NCBI RefSeq assembly: GCF_035046485.1
Contig: NC_085136.1
Span: 74,727,734-74,791,733, forward strand
Length of the DNA stretch: 64,000 bases
Reading direction: 5' to 3'
Origin: Aedes albopictus
Lineage: Eukaryota > Arthropoda > Insecta > Diptera > Culicidae
Below, one piece after another: positions 1 through 9,904 of the stretch (its first letter is position 1; every line of letters starts with the position of its first letter). The position numbers were made by a program, and so were the translations under genes. The notes beneath the pieces were generated by a model. It did not search any database. It was not told the DNA's origin and saw only the letters and a program-made list of their open reading frames with translations.

Positions 1-3000
1 AGATAGATCCTGAACGATAGCGATATGGTTGAAGCTACACGTAGAGGTAGACTCTGGATGATTCTGCCTCAACGTCCAGCGTCTACTTCTGCGTGTAGGT
101 TCAACCATATCGTCCAAAATCTGCCTCGTTGTCTGGACGGAATTATCGCTCTTCGTCTATTGATCGAGAGATATGTGACATTCAGCTTGCTTTAACTTGC
201 TGTAAAAATTAACCCCAATCGACCAGATTTTATAGTATCTAGGCTCCACCTCCTAGTCTTCAAGTACAACTATTACTATTACGATGCCACAAATTTCCCG
301 AATGGAGGAGAACGTGCCTCTAGAGCCGACCTACTGATACAACTATTACTTCCTTCAGGTTGCCTGATCCATTTTTCGTCTATGCACTCCTCCATCCAGA
401 TTCAACCCCAGCGTCCATGATCTAAAATGTCGTTCGATTAAATCTGCTCGTCGAACCTTCTAGTACGGGTTCGACTTCATAGTCCAGGCTTCAATTTATA
501 GTTCAGGTTCAGCTTTCTTTTCCGAACTCTATCTCATTAATAAAACTTTACGAACTATCATCATACTCTCGGACGCCAGGACGACCGGTTGAAATTTGAT
601 CGATAAGGTCAAGATAGAACCCGATCAACGCAATAAATAGATCTTGGGCGATGAGGCATGTCGACGATGAAGTTCCTATTTATGTACTCCCACAACAAAA
701 ATAGAATTTATAGGAGATAAGAGAACCTGAACGATGAATTGAAGCCTGGACAATGAAGTCTAATCTGTACAATAAGGTACAACCTCGACGTAAAGACTGA
801 ATCAGACGACCTTGGACGCTCAGATTGAATCTAGATGAAGAGGTGGACAAAGACGTAGAACCCGAACGAGGAGATTGATCTTGGACTTGGACGAGGACAT
901 AGAACCGTTCAAGATAGACCCTCGATATGAATTATATTTGACGAGGATGTAAAAGCCGAAAACGGAGCAGATAGTGACGTAAAATCATAATCTGCACATC
1001 CAGATTCGATCTCATTGCTTTCACGATCAGGTTCATCCGTATCGTCCAAAATTTATCCCTTCATCCAGGTTCAATCACTTCGTTTGAATGGTATCTCCCC
1101 TCTCAAGATCATCTGGACTCAAGATTTAGGACGACAAGTCATCGAACGACGACGGGTCATGGATGTACCTAAACTTGAACGGTGTTGTTTGCATCTATAC
1201 GAAAAAGTTAGGCCTGGAATAATATAGTGAACTTGGATCAATTGATTTCGTAGATCTTCGATAATGTAGCTGCTGAATCGTGGTTTTGTAGGTGCATATA
1301 CCGCGAATGATGTGGTAGAGTCTACCATCTAGAGAATCTGCCAATCTGATACAGAGTTTCAAGCGATGAACAATCATGGACAACGAGATAGAACTTGGAC
1401 CAGGGAATCGAAACGAGAAGATGTGCGACAGAACCTAGACGACAAATTCTAGTTTCTTCGTCCAGATATAATCCGAATGGATAGCCATGTCTTGGATGAT
1501 GAAGTAGAACTTACGAGAAGCGATGAAACGTGGACGATATGGTAGAACCGTGAAAAGACAGAACTCGGCAGAAGTCATATATTTTGAAGGATGAGGCAGA
1601 ACCTAGACAAAGTGCTTGCAAATGGATGAGACGCTCAATACTTTTTGTTCAGACAATGTGTTAGAACTTGAAAGAGGAGATAACACTTGGATGATATGGT
1701 AGAGGAACTCAAACCGGGCCAAGGAGGTAGAGCCAGAATGAAGAGGTATATTTGCATCTGGATGAGTAAGTCAAGTCTCCAGATATATCCCGGACAAATA
1801 TTTTTATCTTTAAATATGAGAAACAAAGAAGTGGAAGTAAAACGTGGACGATATGGTTAGCCAACGATTGCTACATCCGTATCCAAGTTCTACTCGTTTG
1901 TTTAAGCTGAATGTACGGTTCAGCCTTACTGTCCAAAATCTAGGTACTTCTTCATCCAGAGGTTCCATCACTTCGTTTGTGTAGTGTCTTTTGTCTCAAG
2001 ATCAACCCCAACGTGAAGGACAAACCCACCCATCGAACGAAGAGAGAAATTCTGGACGTGTAAGTACAGTTTTGATCGTTGGTGTTAACCTGAACGACGT
2101 TGCTTGCCATCAGACGAGGAATTCAGGTCTGGAAGAAGAAATGGTAGATCTCTAATAATGTAGGTATTGGACCAAGGTTTGCAGGTAGAACGGTAATGAT
2201 GTGGTACAATAACCTGGACACTTCCATGAAGAAGCAAAACCTATGGAGATATAGAGCTTTGAGGTGATGATGAAGAACCGCAAAAAAGGACGAAGTACCT
2301 GAGGGAATGAGGTAAGACTAGGACTAGGAGTTTGAATCGAGCGAGAAGATAAATCCTTCCCTGAGGTTGAATTAGAATATAAAGACTGAACGCGAAACAT
2401 GAGGTAGAACCTAGATGAAAAAGTTGCATCGGGATGCGAAAGTCATGCTTCTTCGTTCAGATATAACCCAGGCGAATAGCAATATCTTCGACGATGCGGT
2501 AGAACCTAGAAGTTAATATAAAATTAGAACGATATGATAGAATTTTAAAATAACTTCAACGACGCGGACGATGAAATAGAACTCAAACCCAAACCTGGAT
2601 GAAGAGAAGGAGCTTAAACGAAGAGGTATATTTTGATATTTTGGACGATGAGCTAGAACCCAGACAAAAAGGTTATATTTGGTTGAGAAAGTCAAACTTC
2701 TTCATCCAGATATAACCCGGACGAATAGCAATGTCTTGGAAAATGAAGATAAAATTAAAACGATATTGTAGAACCATAGAATAATTTCAACGACCTGGAT
2801 TTTAAAAAGAAAGCGGACGATGGAGTAGAACTCGAACCCAAATCTGGATGAAGAGCAAAAGCTTGAGCGAATAGGTATATTTTGGACGATGAGGTATAAT
2901 GTAGACAAACAGGTTGCATCTGGATTAGGAAGTTACAACATGATACAGATAGAGCCTGAACGAGGAAAAAGAAATAGGTGAAGATCCAAATCTCCGATTG

Positions 3001-3443
3001 GACTGAACCGCTTCTCTCAATGTCATTGAACGGGAGACAATGACAGAGAGAGTCTCGTAAAATGCGCTCATTTCTCGGTCATAACGGAACAAAGCATGGT
3101 AGTAAACATGGCAATTACAAACACAACGACGGGTTTTGTTGTCGTTCGAAACGAGTAAATCATGACTCAATATCCGCTCCATCTGTTAAATACAAAAGAC
3201 AGACCTAAATTTACTTGAATACACAGGACTTACCAGGGACAATGAGGTAGAACACAGACCAGTAGTTTGAATCGGACGAGAGCCTAGATCCCTCTCAAAT
3301 TGCGAGTCATGAGGTAGAACGTGGACACAACGGTAGCTTATGGATGAGATTCAAAGCCTCTTCGTCCAGATGTAACCCGGACGAATAGCTATACGTAGGA
3401 CGAAGAGTTAACACTTGAAGTAGGAGATAAAACAATCCATGGC
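1..3443. repeat. Diverged array built on a ~20-bp GATGAGGTAGAACCTGGAC-like unit
   Basis: The stretch is filled with variants of 'tggacgatgaggtagaacctgga', spaced irregularly and in both orientations near the left edge. A longer sub-phrase, CCAGATATAACCCGGACGAA followed by a 'tagcaatgtcttggacgatgagg'-like stretch, recurs near 1463, 2450, 2698 and 3358, and again beyond the interrupting element near 4446 and 4696. This suggests an old higher-order tandem array. No frame here resembles a known protein, and the short open frames are ordinary chance lengths. Confidence 0.75.
21..112. repeat. Imperfect hairpin, 32-bp arms
   Basis: Positions 21-52 and 81-112 are inverted copies of each other with three mismatches in 32 and a 28-bp loop. 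The arms begin with CGATATGGTTGAA. They are made from the same vocabulary as the surrounding array, so this may be two oppositely oriented units rather than a separate element. Confidence 0.7.
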
Positions 3444-3594
3444 GAAGTGATAGATGTCAATTTCTTGATTTTGCTTTGGCTGACCAAGCCATGTGGGAAA
3501 TTACACTGTTGAAAATGCTTTGACATCCATGTGCACAACAGAACATGTGCTCGATGAACAAATTGAGATTTGAAATTATGAAAAGAAATCCACG

Positions 3595-3668
3595 TACTCC
3601 GGTGAGACTCGAACTCACGACTCCCAATTCGCTAGACGGGCGCTTCTATTCCTTCAAGCTACGGAGTC
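3595..3668 (-). other. tRNA-like module, left arm
   Basis: This is the mirror copy of the module at 4199-4272. It has an acceptor-like stem, a D-arm with GCTT/AAGC pairing, an anticodon-like loop CTAGCGA and a T-arm GTGAG-TTCGAGT-CTCAC with a good B box. One acceptor pair and one anticodon-stem pair are mismatched, so I call it tRNA-like rather than a tRNA gene. Confidence 0.6.
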
Positions 3669-4198
3669 ACTCGACTATCTCCGTCGCCAGCAGGCCTAGA
3701 ACTGAACTCGATTCCACAATCGCACATGGTTATCTTCTTTTCACAATCCAAATCCCCTTCGGATGGGATTAGATGAACATCTAACACATTGTCTGTTGTG
3801 CACATGTATGTCAAAGCGGGAGAGGAAGTTATTTTTAATTGTCGAGAGCTTCGGGCACTGCCTTCCAATCACTTATTGGTATGGCAATTAGTGTGCAGTC
3901 GGACTCTCGACGGGTCGGTCCTCGGCCGACCGAATACGGTAAGGGTGACCGTAGCACCTTACAAATGTCAATTTCTTGATTTTGCTTTGGCTGAGTGATT
4001 GGAAGGCAGTGCCCGAAGCTCTCGACAATTAAAAATAACTTCCTCTCCCGCTTTGACATACATGTGCACAACAGACAATGTGTTAGATGTTCATCTAATC
4101 CCATCCGAAGGGGATTTGGATTGTGAAAAGAAGATAACCATGTGCGATTGTGGAATCGAGTTCAGTTCTAGGCCTGCTGGCGACGGAGATAGTCGAGT

Positions 4199-4272
4199 GA
4201 CTCCGTAGCTTGAAGGAATAGAAGCGCCCGTCTAGCGAATTGGGAGTCGTGAGTTCGAGTCTCACCGGAGTA
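4199..4272 (+). other. tRNA-like module, right arm
   Basis: The order is acceptor GACTCCG/CGGAGTA (outer pair mismatched), D-arm GCTT/AAGC, anticodon loop CTAGCGA (anticodon position reads AGC), then T-arm GTGAG-TTCGAGT-CTCAC. The same anticodon loop and T-arm occur in the better-formed tRNA-like sequence at 17869-17940, so the two fold-back elements carry related modules. Confidence 0.6.
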
Positions 4273-4371
4273 CGTGGATTTCTTTTCATAATTTCAAATC
4301 TCAATTTGTTCATCGAGCACATGTTCTGTTGTGCACATGGATGTCAAAGCATTTTCAACAGAAGTGATAGA

Positions 4372-5110
4372 GCCTGAACGAAGAAATATATTTTGGACAA
4401 TGAGGTAGAATCTAGACAAAATGTTGCTTCTGGATGAGGTAGTGAAGCAACCAGATGCAACTCGCAAGAATAGTTATATGTTGGACAACGAGGTAGAACT
4501 TGGAAAAGGAGATAAAACTTGAACATTTACTTGAGTTTAAATCAGGTTTTAAGAATAGAACGGAGTATCACTAGGAGGTGATATATGCAGGAGGAACGCA
4601 ACCCTGGACGAAGAGATAGAGCTTGAGCGAAGAGATGTATTTCGGACAATGTGGTCGAATGAAAAACGGTTTTATCTGGATGAGGAAGTCAAAAGTCTTC
4701 GTCTAGATAGTCCGGAAGATTGCCCATATCTTGGACGATGAGGTAGAACTTCGAAAAGTAGATAACCCTGGACAATATGGTAGAATAGAAAAAAAAAATC
4801 ACGATGAAATAGACCCAGCATGGAGAGCATATGTAAGAGGTACCTAAACTTAGATGAAGTGATATGTTTTGGACAACAGGGTCTATCTTGGATCAATGAG
4901 TACGAACCCAGAAGAAGAAAAGAACGGGAACGATGGTGCCGAATCCGAACAATGAGGCCCAATCTGCACGAGGAGGTAGAAATGAATGAACAGGTAAGAA
5001 AGAGAGAAAACGGAAGGACACCAAGTTAAAACGAATAGATTGAATCATGTGTTTAAATTATAACGATAAGACAGAACCCAGAAGAGAAGGCAGAACCCGA
5101 AAAATTATGG
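4372..5110. repeat. Continuation of the GATGAGGTAGAACC array
   Basis: After the fold-back element the same vocabulary resumes, for example 'tggacgatgaggtagaact' near 4733. It fades out near 5110. Two copies of the longer sub-phrase, near 4446 and 4696, are ~250 bp apart, the same spacing as the 2450/2698 pair. Confidence 0.7.
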
Positions 5111-6006
5111 ACGTCATTTTTGGAATTCTGTTTACAAGGTATACCAAGGTATACCAATCAAATAATTACTATTCTCTTTCGTTCTACCTATAACTTATCA
5201 TCCACCCACTTATCAGGCGCACATTTTCTAATAACAGGAGGAACGATATTTTTTCGATGATCATATTACCGAACCAGCGGTCCAACAAGTTCTGTTTGTC
5301 GATTTTACGTGGCATATAAGTTTTCCAATGCACAAAGAACCATGTGAGAAAAAAAATCACAACTCGAGACAGAAACCGAGCCAGATTCAAATCACCGGCA
5401 GATCACATCACCCTACTTCCCGACATTTACCAGTGAAAATATCAAAACCAACTGACCTACTAGTTCCGGAAGCTATACTCGGATAACGTTGCTTCCGAAA
5501 TCGATATCTGTATGTTTGTTGGATTGATGACGCTGATATCGAATATGGGTCTCGGATTTTCTATAGAGATTCTGTCTGTTTTGGTCGCATTTTCGACAGA
5601 TGTTGACTATTTGAATTCCTCTGGTCAGGGTCATTTCGGTTTGGCTTCGGCTCACAACAACGGTGTATTAGGTGGAAGCTCTATGTGTTTGCAAGCCGTA
5701 ACTATGTGGCATAGCATGATACCTTTTCAAGGTTTCCAACAACCAACGGCAGCCAGGCGTCTCCATCGCAGCTCCAATCTGCTTTATGTGCTGTGCTGGC
5801 TGCTATCATCATGGCACAAAACAACCCTACCTTGAGCAAGGTTGCATTTGATGATGATGGTGGAGCACTGATGGTGCTGGTGGTGGTTCAAAAGAGCAGC
5901 TAAGGGTTGTTTTGTTTACCGAATGACCGGTTTTTAGATGGAAATACAGTGATAAAGTCGGACTTTGGTGCGGTTTCGGATGATATCTGTGCGGAACGAT
6001 TAGTTG
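5111..6006. other. No confident gene; one unrecognised 107-codon frame
   Basis: A plus-strand frame at 5512-5835 encodes 107 residues (starting MFVGLMTLISNMG) that I do not recognise. It has a hydrophobic start and then low-complexity Ser/Leu/His sequence, with no visible splice structure or promoter. A second frame near 5740-5900 contains an Asp/Gly run (FDDDGGAL). Nothing here supports a gene call beyond open length. Confidence 0.3.
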
Positions 6007-6008
6007 TA

Positions 6009-6386
6009 CAGTGTTGGTCAGTATATTTGTTACGAAATTCTTGCTTTAAATAGTGTATTCACTGATACTATTTAGACATCAGCCCCAACTGTCGACAACT
6101 GATAAGCTACAAATCAGTCATAAACTCATAACTAGTTGTACTTGGTTTACATAAGTTATAATTCGGTAGCAACCAACAAATTTTCTGTGCTCGAATCAGC
6201 CTCTTGGAATTTCTAAATCGTAAACAGGCTGTGAACGAGCTAATAAGGATTAATATTTGAAATGTTGTAAATACCTAATTAAAACTTGTGTATGACTTGA
6301 TGTTCCGTACTGGTCATACACAGCTCTCAACAGCTTATCGTTTGTACTAGATTTCGATTTCATCGCAAATATGCTAACCAACACTG
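6009..6386. mobile_element. Mariner-type MITE, 378 bp, TA duplication
   Basis: The ends are inverted: CAGTGTTGGTCAGTATATTTG at the left and CAAATATGCTAACCAACACTG at the right. That is about 21 bp with two or three mismatches. TA dinucleotides flank both ends (6007-6008 and 6387-6388). There is no transposase frame. An 8-bp hAT-type duplication was looked for and not found, which favours the TA interpretation. Confidence 0.75.
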
Positions 6387-6389
6387 TAC

Positions 6390-7384
6390 ATGATGACGCG
6401 GGTATCTGTGTGTTAGACAGTAGACGAGATGAGCTTTCGGCAACCGAACGGTACCCTCTTAACGATGTCTTATTTCATGTCAAAAATCTAAATTCTAGTC
6501 TGACAGGTGTTTTTGTTTGATGATCCCATGGCTAAGCGATTCGTCTCATAAAATGCGAACATTTTGCACCAAACAAATTTTAGTTTTTTTTTTTGGCACA
6601 ACATAACAAATTTGAAAACCGGTCCCCCTAATCAGAAACCAATTCCATTCCAAGCAGCAGCAATGGCAGCAATCTTCAACAGAGAGAAATTCAAATTTAA
6701 TCCAGATTCTAAGGTCGAGAACCTACGAGGTGCGCGGTTGTTTGTCACATCTAGCAGCATCCATCGCGAGGCGGGGAACCAGATTTTGGTGGTTTGTTTC
6801 CAAAAACAGAAAAATAAAACCCACCCGTCTTTCGACCACGAGTCCCGACCGACGAAATACCAAAGGTTGCCCAGTTAGATCTATCGGGAGGATTTGGAGT
6901 CTAAATTCTAGCACTTCGGTTGTTTTTCGCTGGAAGATGCTGCGGTGCTGATCGCGCGCAAGTTCTGGATTTGCATAAATTTAATGCTCAGATCAGCAAA
7001 CGAGAGGTTTCCAGGAGACAGCGGCGTTGGTTGCAGTTTTCTAATCTTGTGCCCGGTTGTTTTGATGTCGAAGAAAGAAAGAAACCGAACAGGTTTGGGG
7101 AGGCTCAGGTATTGGAATCAAGGAACTGTTTCTTTTTGTTTTTCACTTAAATGAAACTTCTTTGTGAATACCAAGAAACAGTAAAACGAAGTAACATTTG
7201 CATTTAGTGCTTACAAATGAATCGCGTTGCAAAAAAAAATTCTCAAAACTTGAATGCTAAAACACGACTAATTTACTATTAATTTCAAAAATAATTTCAT
7301 AAACAAAATAATAACTAAGATATACAAAATGATACTGATTGGAACCGTGTTCTATCAAAACCATCACTTGGTGCAACACTTCTT
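6390..7384. other. No confident gene; possible 3' LTR remnant next to Copia
   Basis: A 104-codon frame at 6564-6878 has no recognisable domain. Immediately downstream of the Copia stop, read on the minus strand, a short purine tract is followed by TGTTGCAC at 7378-7371, a plausible LTR start for Copia elements. No matching 5' LTR is visible, so this is only a suggestion. Confidence 0.3.
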
Positions 7385-7854
7385 CTAAACGGCAATGGTT
7401 AGTCCTATCAGCTCGGTCAACTTCTCCAGTCTTGTGCGCGCCAACGGCTTCGTTAGTAGATCTGCCACCATGTCTTCGGGTGGGCAGTACACGCACTCCA
7501 TTTCTTGCTTCTCGATGAGGCCCTTGTGAAATAAAATTTCGTTGCGATGTGCTTCATTTTCCTCGTCAGCTTCTCTCTCTTCATGATCTTCAGGCAACAT
7601 TTGTTGTATTCCTGGATGACTACTAGAGCCGCCTCAACAAGTGCGATGAATTCTGCTTCCGCTGTTGACAGTGCCAAACAAGTTTGTTTATGGCAAGCCC
7701 AGCTTACCGTTCCCCTTGAACGCAAATCCGTTATGGAATATCCTGTCGTCACGATTCTCCGCCCAGTCAGCGTCGGAATATCCGGTGGTAGTCTTCTGCT
7801 CAATCGTAATCGATAGTTGGCCGTATCATTCAGGTACCGTACCACACGTTTCAA
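7385..7854 (-). pseudogene. Copia RNase H and C-terminus
   Basis: The frame 7854-7453 contains MKRVVRYLNDTANYRL, a degenerate GYSxxD segment and LALSTAEAEFIALVEAA, which are standard Copia RNase H landmarks. The C-terminal frame (7600-7385) ends with EDMVADLLTKPLAR and a stop at 7385-7387. The two frames overlap, which marks a frameshift near 7500-7600. Confidence 0.88.
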
Positions 7855-7955
7855 CTCGGTCCAGTCCTCTTGTGTGAGTTGATTTGTCTTCCTGCTAAAG
7901 ATGGGTACCGCAGTCTAAATGTCGAGAGTCTAGTGTTACCAGCTATGTACAGAAC

Positions 7956-8561
7956 TTATCCGACCAGCTTCTGGTATTCAGTATTGGTCTCTAACGGTGT
8001 CCCCTCGCTTGCGCTCTTAATATATCCAAGGTCCAACGATATTTTGGACGCTTTAGCATCCGTTAAACCGCTTGATGCCACCACTTCTCGAATATACTTC
8101 CGTTGGCTCAGGAAATAATCACGATGCTGATCCTTCTCTACTTTCATACCCAGGTAATAACGAATACCATCCAATGCGCTGATCTCGAACGACTTCTTCA
8201 GTTTCCTCGCGAGCGCTTCAATCATCGGTGGATCTTCACTCAGCACTACGAGATCGTCGACGTATACGAGGACGTAACACCATCGTCCTTTCAACTGTTT
8301 CCGACACAGGCACTGATCGGAATCACATCGACGGAATTACTGTACCAGTTTTTCATGTAACCTCTGGTTCCACGCCCTTGCTGTCTCAGACCGTACAGAC
8401 ATGTTCTTTTTTGCCACAACTGCTATAAACATTCGGAAGAAGGTTTGCTGCATCACCAGCGCAAATACTTCCGATTGGTATTGCTGACTAAAACCCTGTG
8501 CCACCAATCGAGCCTGGAAGCGTATAATTTCTCCGTTGATGTCACGTTTAATTTTGAACAC
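7956..8561 (-). pseudogene. Copia reverse transcriptase, broken
   Basis: The N-terminal part (8561-8337) shows RFQARLVAQGFSQQY, the usual entry of the Copia RT. The core (8294-7956) includes VLVYVDDLVVLSED with an intact YVDD catalytic motif, followed by DGIRYYLGMKVE. A frameshift or loss between 8337 and 8294 and further frame changes disable it. Confidence 0.88.
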
Positions 8562-8753
8562 ACACTTGTATCCTACAGCTTTCCGTCCTGGAGAAAGATC
8601 AGCCAGCGTTCAGGTATTGTTGGTAATGGCTTACCTTACCGGTCAGACTAAGGCCTGAGTGTTGACATGGATCGGCTCTAATTCCTCCGTCATCGCCTTT
8701 TTCAGCTCTCTGTGTGCGGCGACGCTATCGCTTTCCGGTAGTTCCTCGGATCG

Positions 8754-9900
8754 CTATTCTATCTGATCGTGGTCGTACATCGGTCCGAATTCGTAGCTAA
8801 ATATTGGTTGGAATGGAATCGTCAGGAAACACTTCGTACTGGGATCGTACAAGCGGTAGCCCTTCGTCTCCTCTTCAAACCCGGTCAATACGTATGGTCT
8901 CGTTTGTGGGTCCCATTTTTGTCGTTTCTGCTCCTGCACTTGCACCATGGTCTTCGTTCCAAACACCCTGACGTCAGAAATGTCAGGTTTCTTACCGCTC
9001 CAGGCTTCTTTAGGAGTCAATCCGTGACCGCGAGTGGGAGATCGGTTTACAAGGTAAATCGCTACTGCCGTTGCCGTAGGATTTCGAAGGGCTTGCTTCG
9101 AACAGCATGCAATGCGCACGCTCCGTAATCGTCCTGTTAGCACGCTCTGCCAGCTCGTTCTGCTCGGGCGTGCAATCGTTGCGTTGGTTGTTTGGTACCG
9201 TATTCCCATCTGATTTAAGAAACTTAGAAATCTATCAATTATATGCTCCTCACCATTATCTGTCCTCAGGATCTTGATTATTCGCTCCGCTGTCGCCTAA
9301 AATTCCTTGAATTGACCGAAGATCTCTTCTTCAGATTTGGTCTTTAGGAAGTACACGAACATTCTACGGGAACGATCATCAATGAACGCCACGTAGTAAC
9401 GGCTTCCAGATGGTGACGGTAACCCCATTGGTCCCGCTACGTCCGAGTGGATCACTTCCAGCAATTCTTCAGCTCATGAACTGCTCTTGCTGAACGGAAT
9501 TCGTCTCTGCCTTGGGACACACCATGCAATCATTATGCTCTTTGCTCGAAATTTTTATGCTGCGCACCACACTATCGACCAATTTGTTCACGCTGCTGTA
9601 GTTGAGATGTCGCATCAGTGCCAGGTATCAAGCGATGCACTTGTAGAACTCAACATTGCTTGAACTGGTTGTTTCACCTGTTCGCAATGATTTCGATTGC
9701 TACAAGGTTCCCTGCAGAGTTGAAGACTTCACAGCCGGTCGATTGGAACACGATCTTGAAACTTTTCTTCACTATCTGAACCACTCGCACAGGGTTTGTC
9801 AACAAATCCGGAATGTACTACACGTCTTGGACAGGAATACCTTTTTGTCAACCCTGGCTGATCGGATAAAGAGTGGTAGTCCCACACGCTTCAATCCTCC
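8754..9900 (-). pseudogene. Copia pre-integrase and integrase, broken
   Basis: The pre-integrase part shows a Trp-His followed by a frameshift into RHLNYSSVNKLV and then a Cys-x2-Cys-like CMVCPKAE, as in the zinc-binding module. The integrase core begins with VIHSDVAGPMG, which carries the first catalytic Asp. A 151-codon open stretch (8754-9209) covers the C-terminal part and includes YLVNRSPTRG and a KPDISDVRVFGT-like segment diagnostic of Copia. Stops occur near 9300 and 9478, so no functional protein is possible. Confidence 0.85.
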
Positions 9901-9904
9901 TTGT

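Larger units (their letters stand above)
3454..4361. mobile_element. Fold-back (palindromic) element with tRNA-like module in each arm
   Basis: Arms 3506-3868 and 3999-4361 are inverted copies symmetric about 3933.5 with no length change. The two arms encode the same conceptual peptides in mirror position. A direct repeat beginning ATGTCAATTTCTTGATTTTG is at 3454 and again at 3965, so the left end carries an extra ~50 bp outside the palindrome. The element is flanked by a 9-11 bp direct repeat, GAAGTGATAGA, at 3444-3454 and 4361-4371, which reads as a target-site duplication. It interrupts the GATGAGGTAGAACC array. No transposase is encoded, so it is non-autonomous. Confidence 0.8.

Noticed and set aside
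3545..3772. 75-codon frame duplicated at 4095-4322
   Set aside because: Mirror copies in the fold-back arms that overlap the tRNA-like module.
5512..5835. 107-codon frame as a real gene
   Set aside because: No domain, splice or promoter support; kept only as a low-confidence note.
6009..6386. hAT assignment for this MITE because its end starts CAGTGTTGG
   Set aside because: There is no 8-bp duplication; only TA is shared by the flanks.
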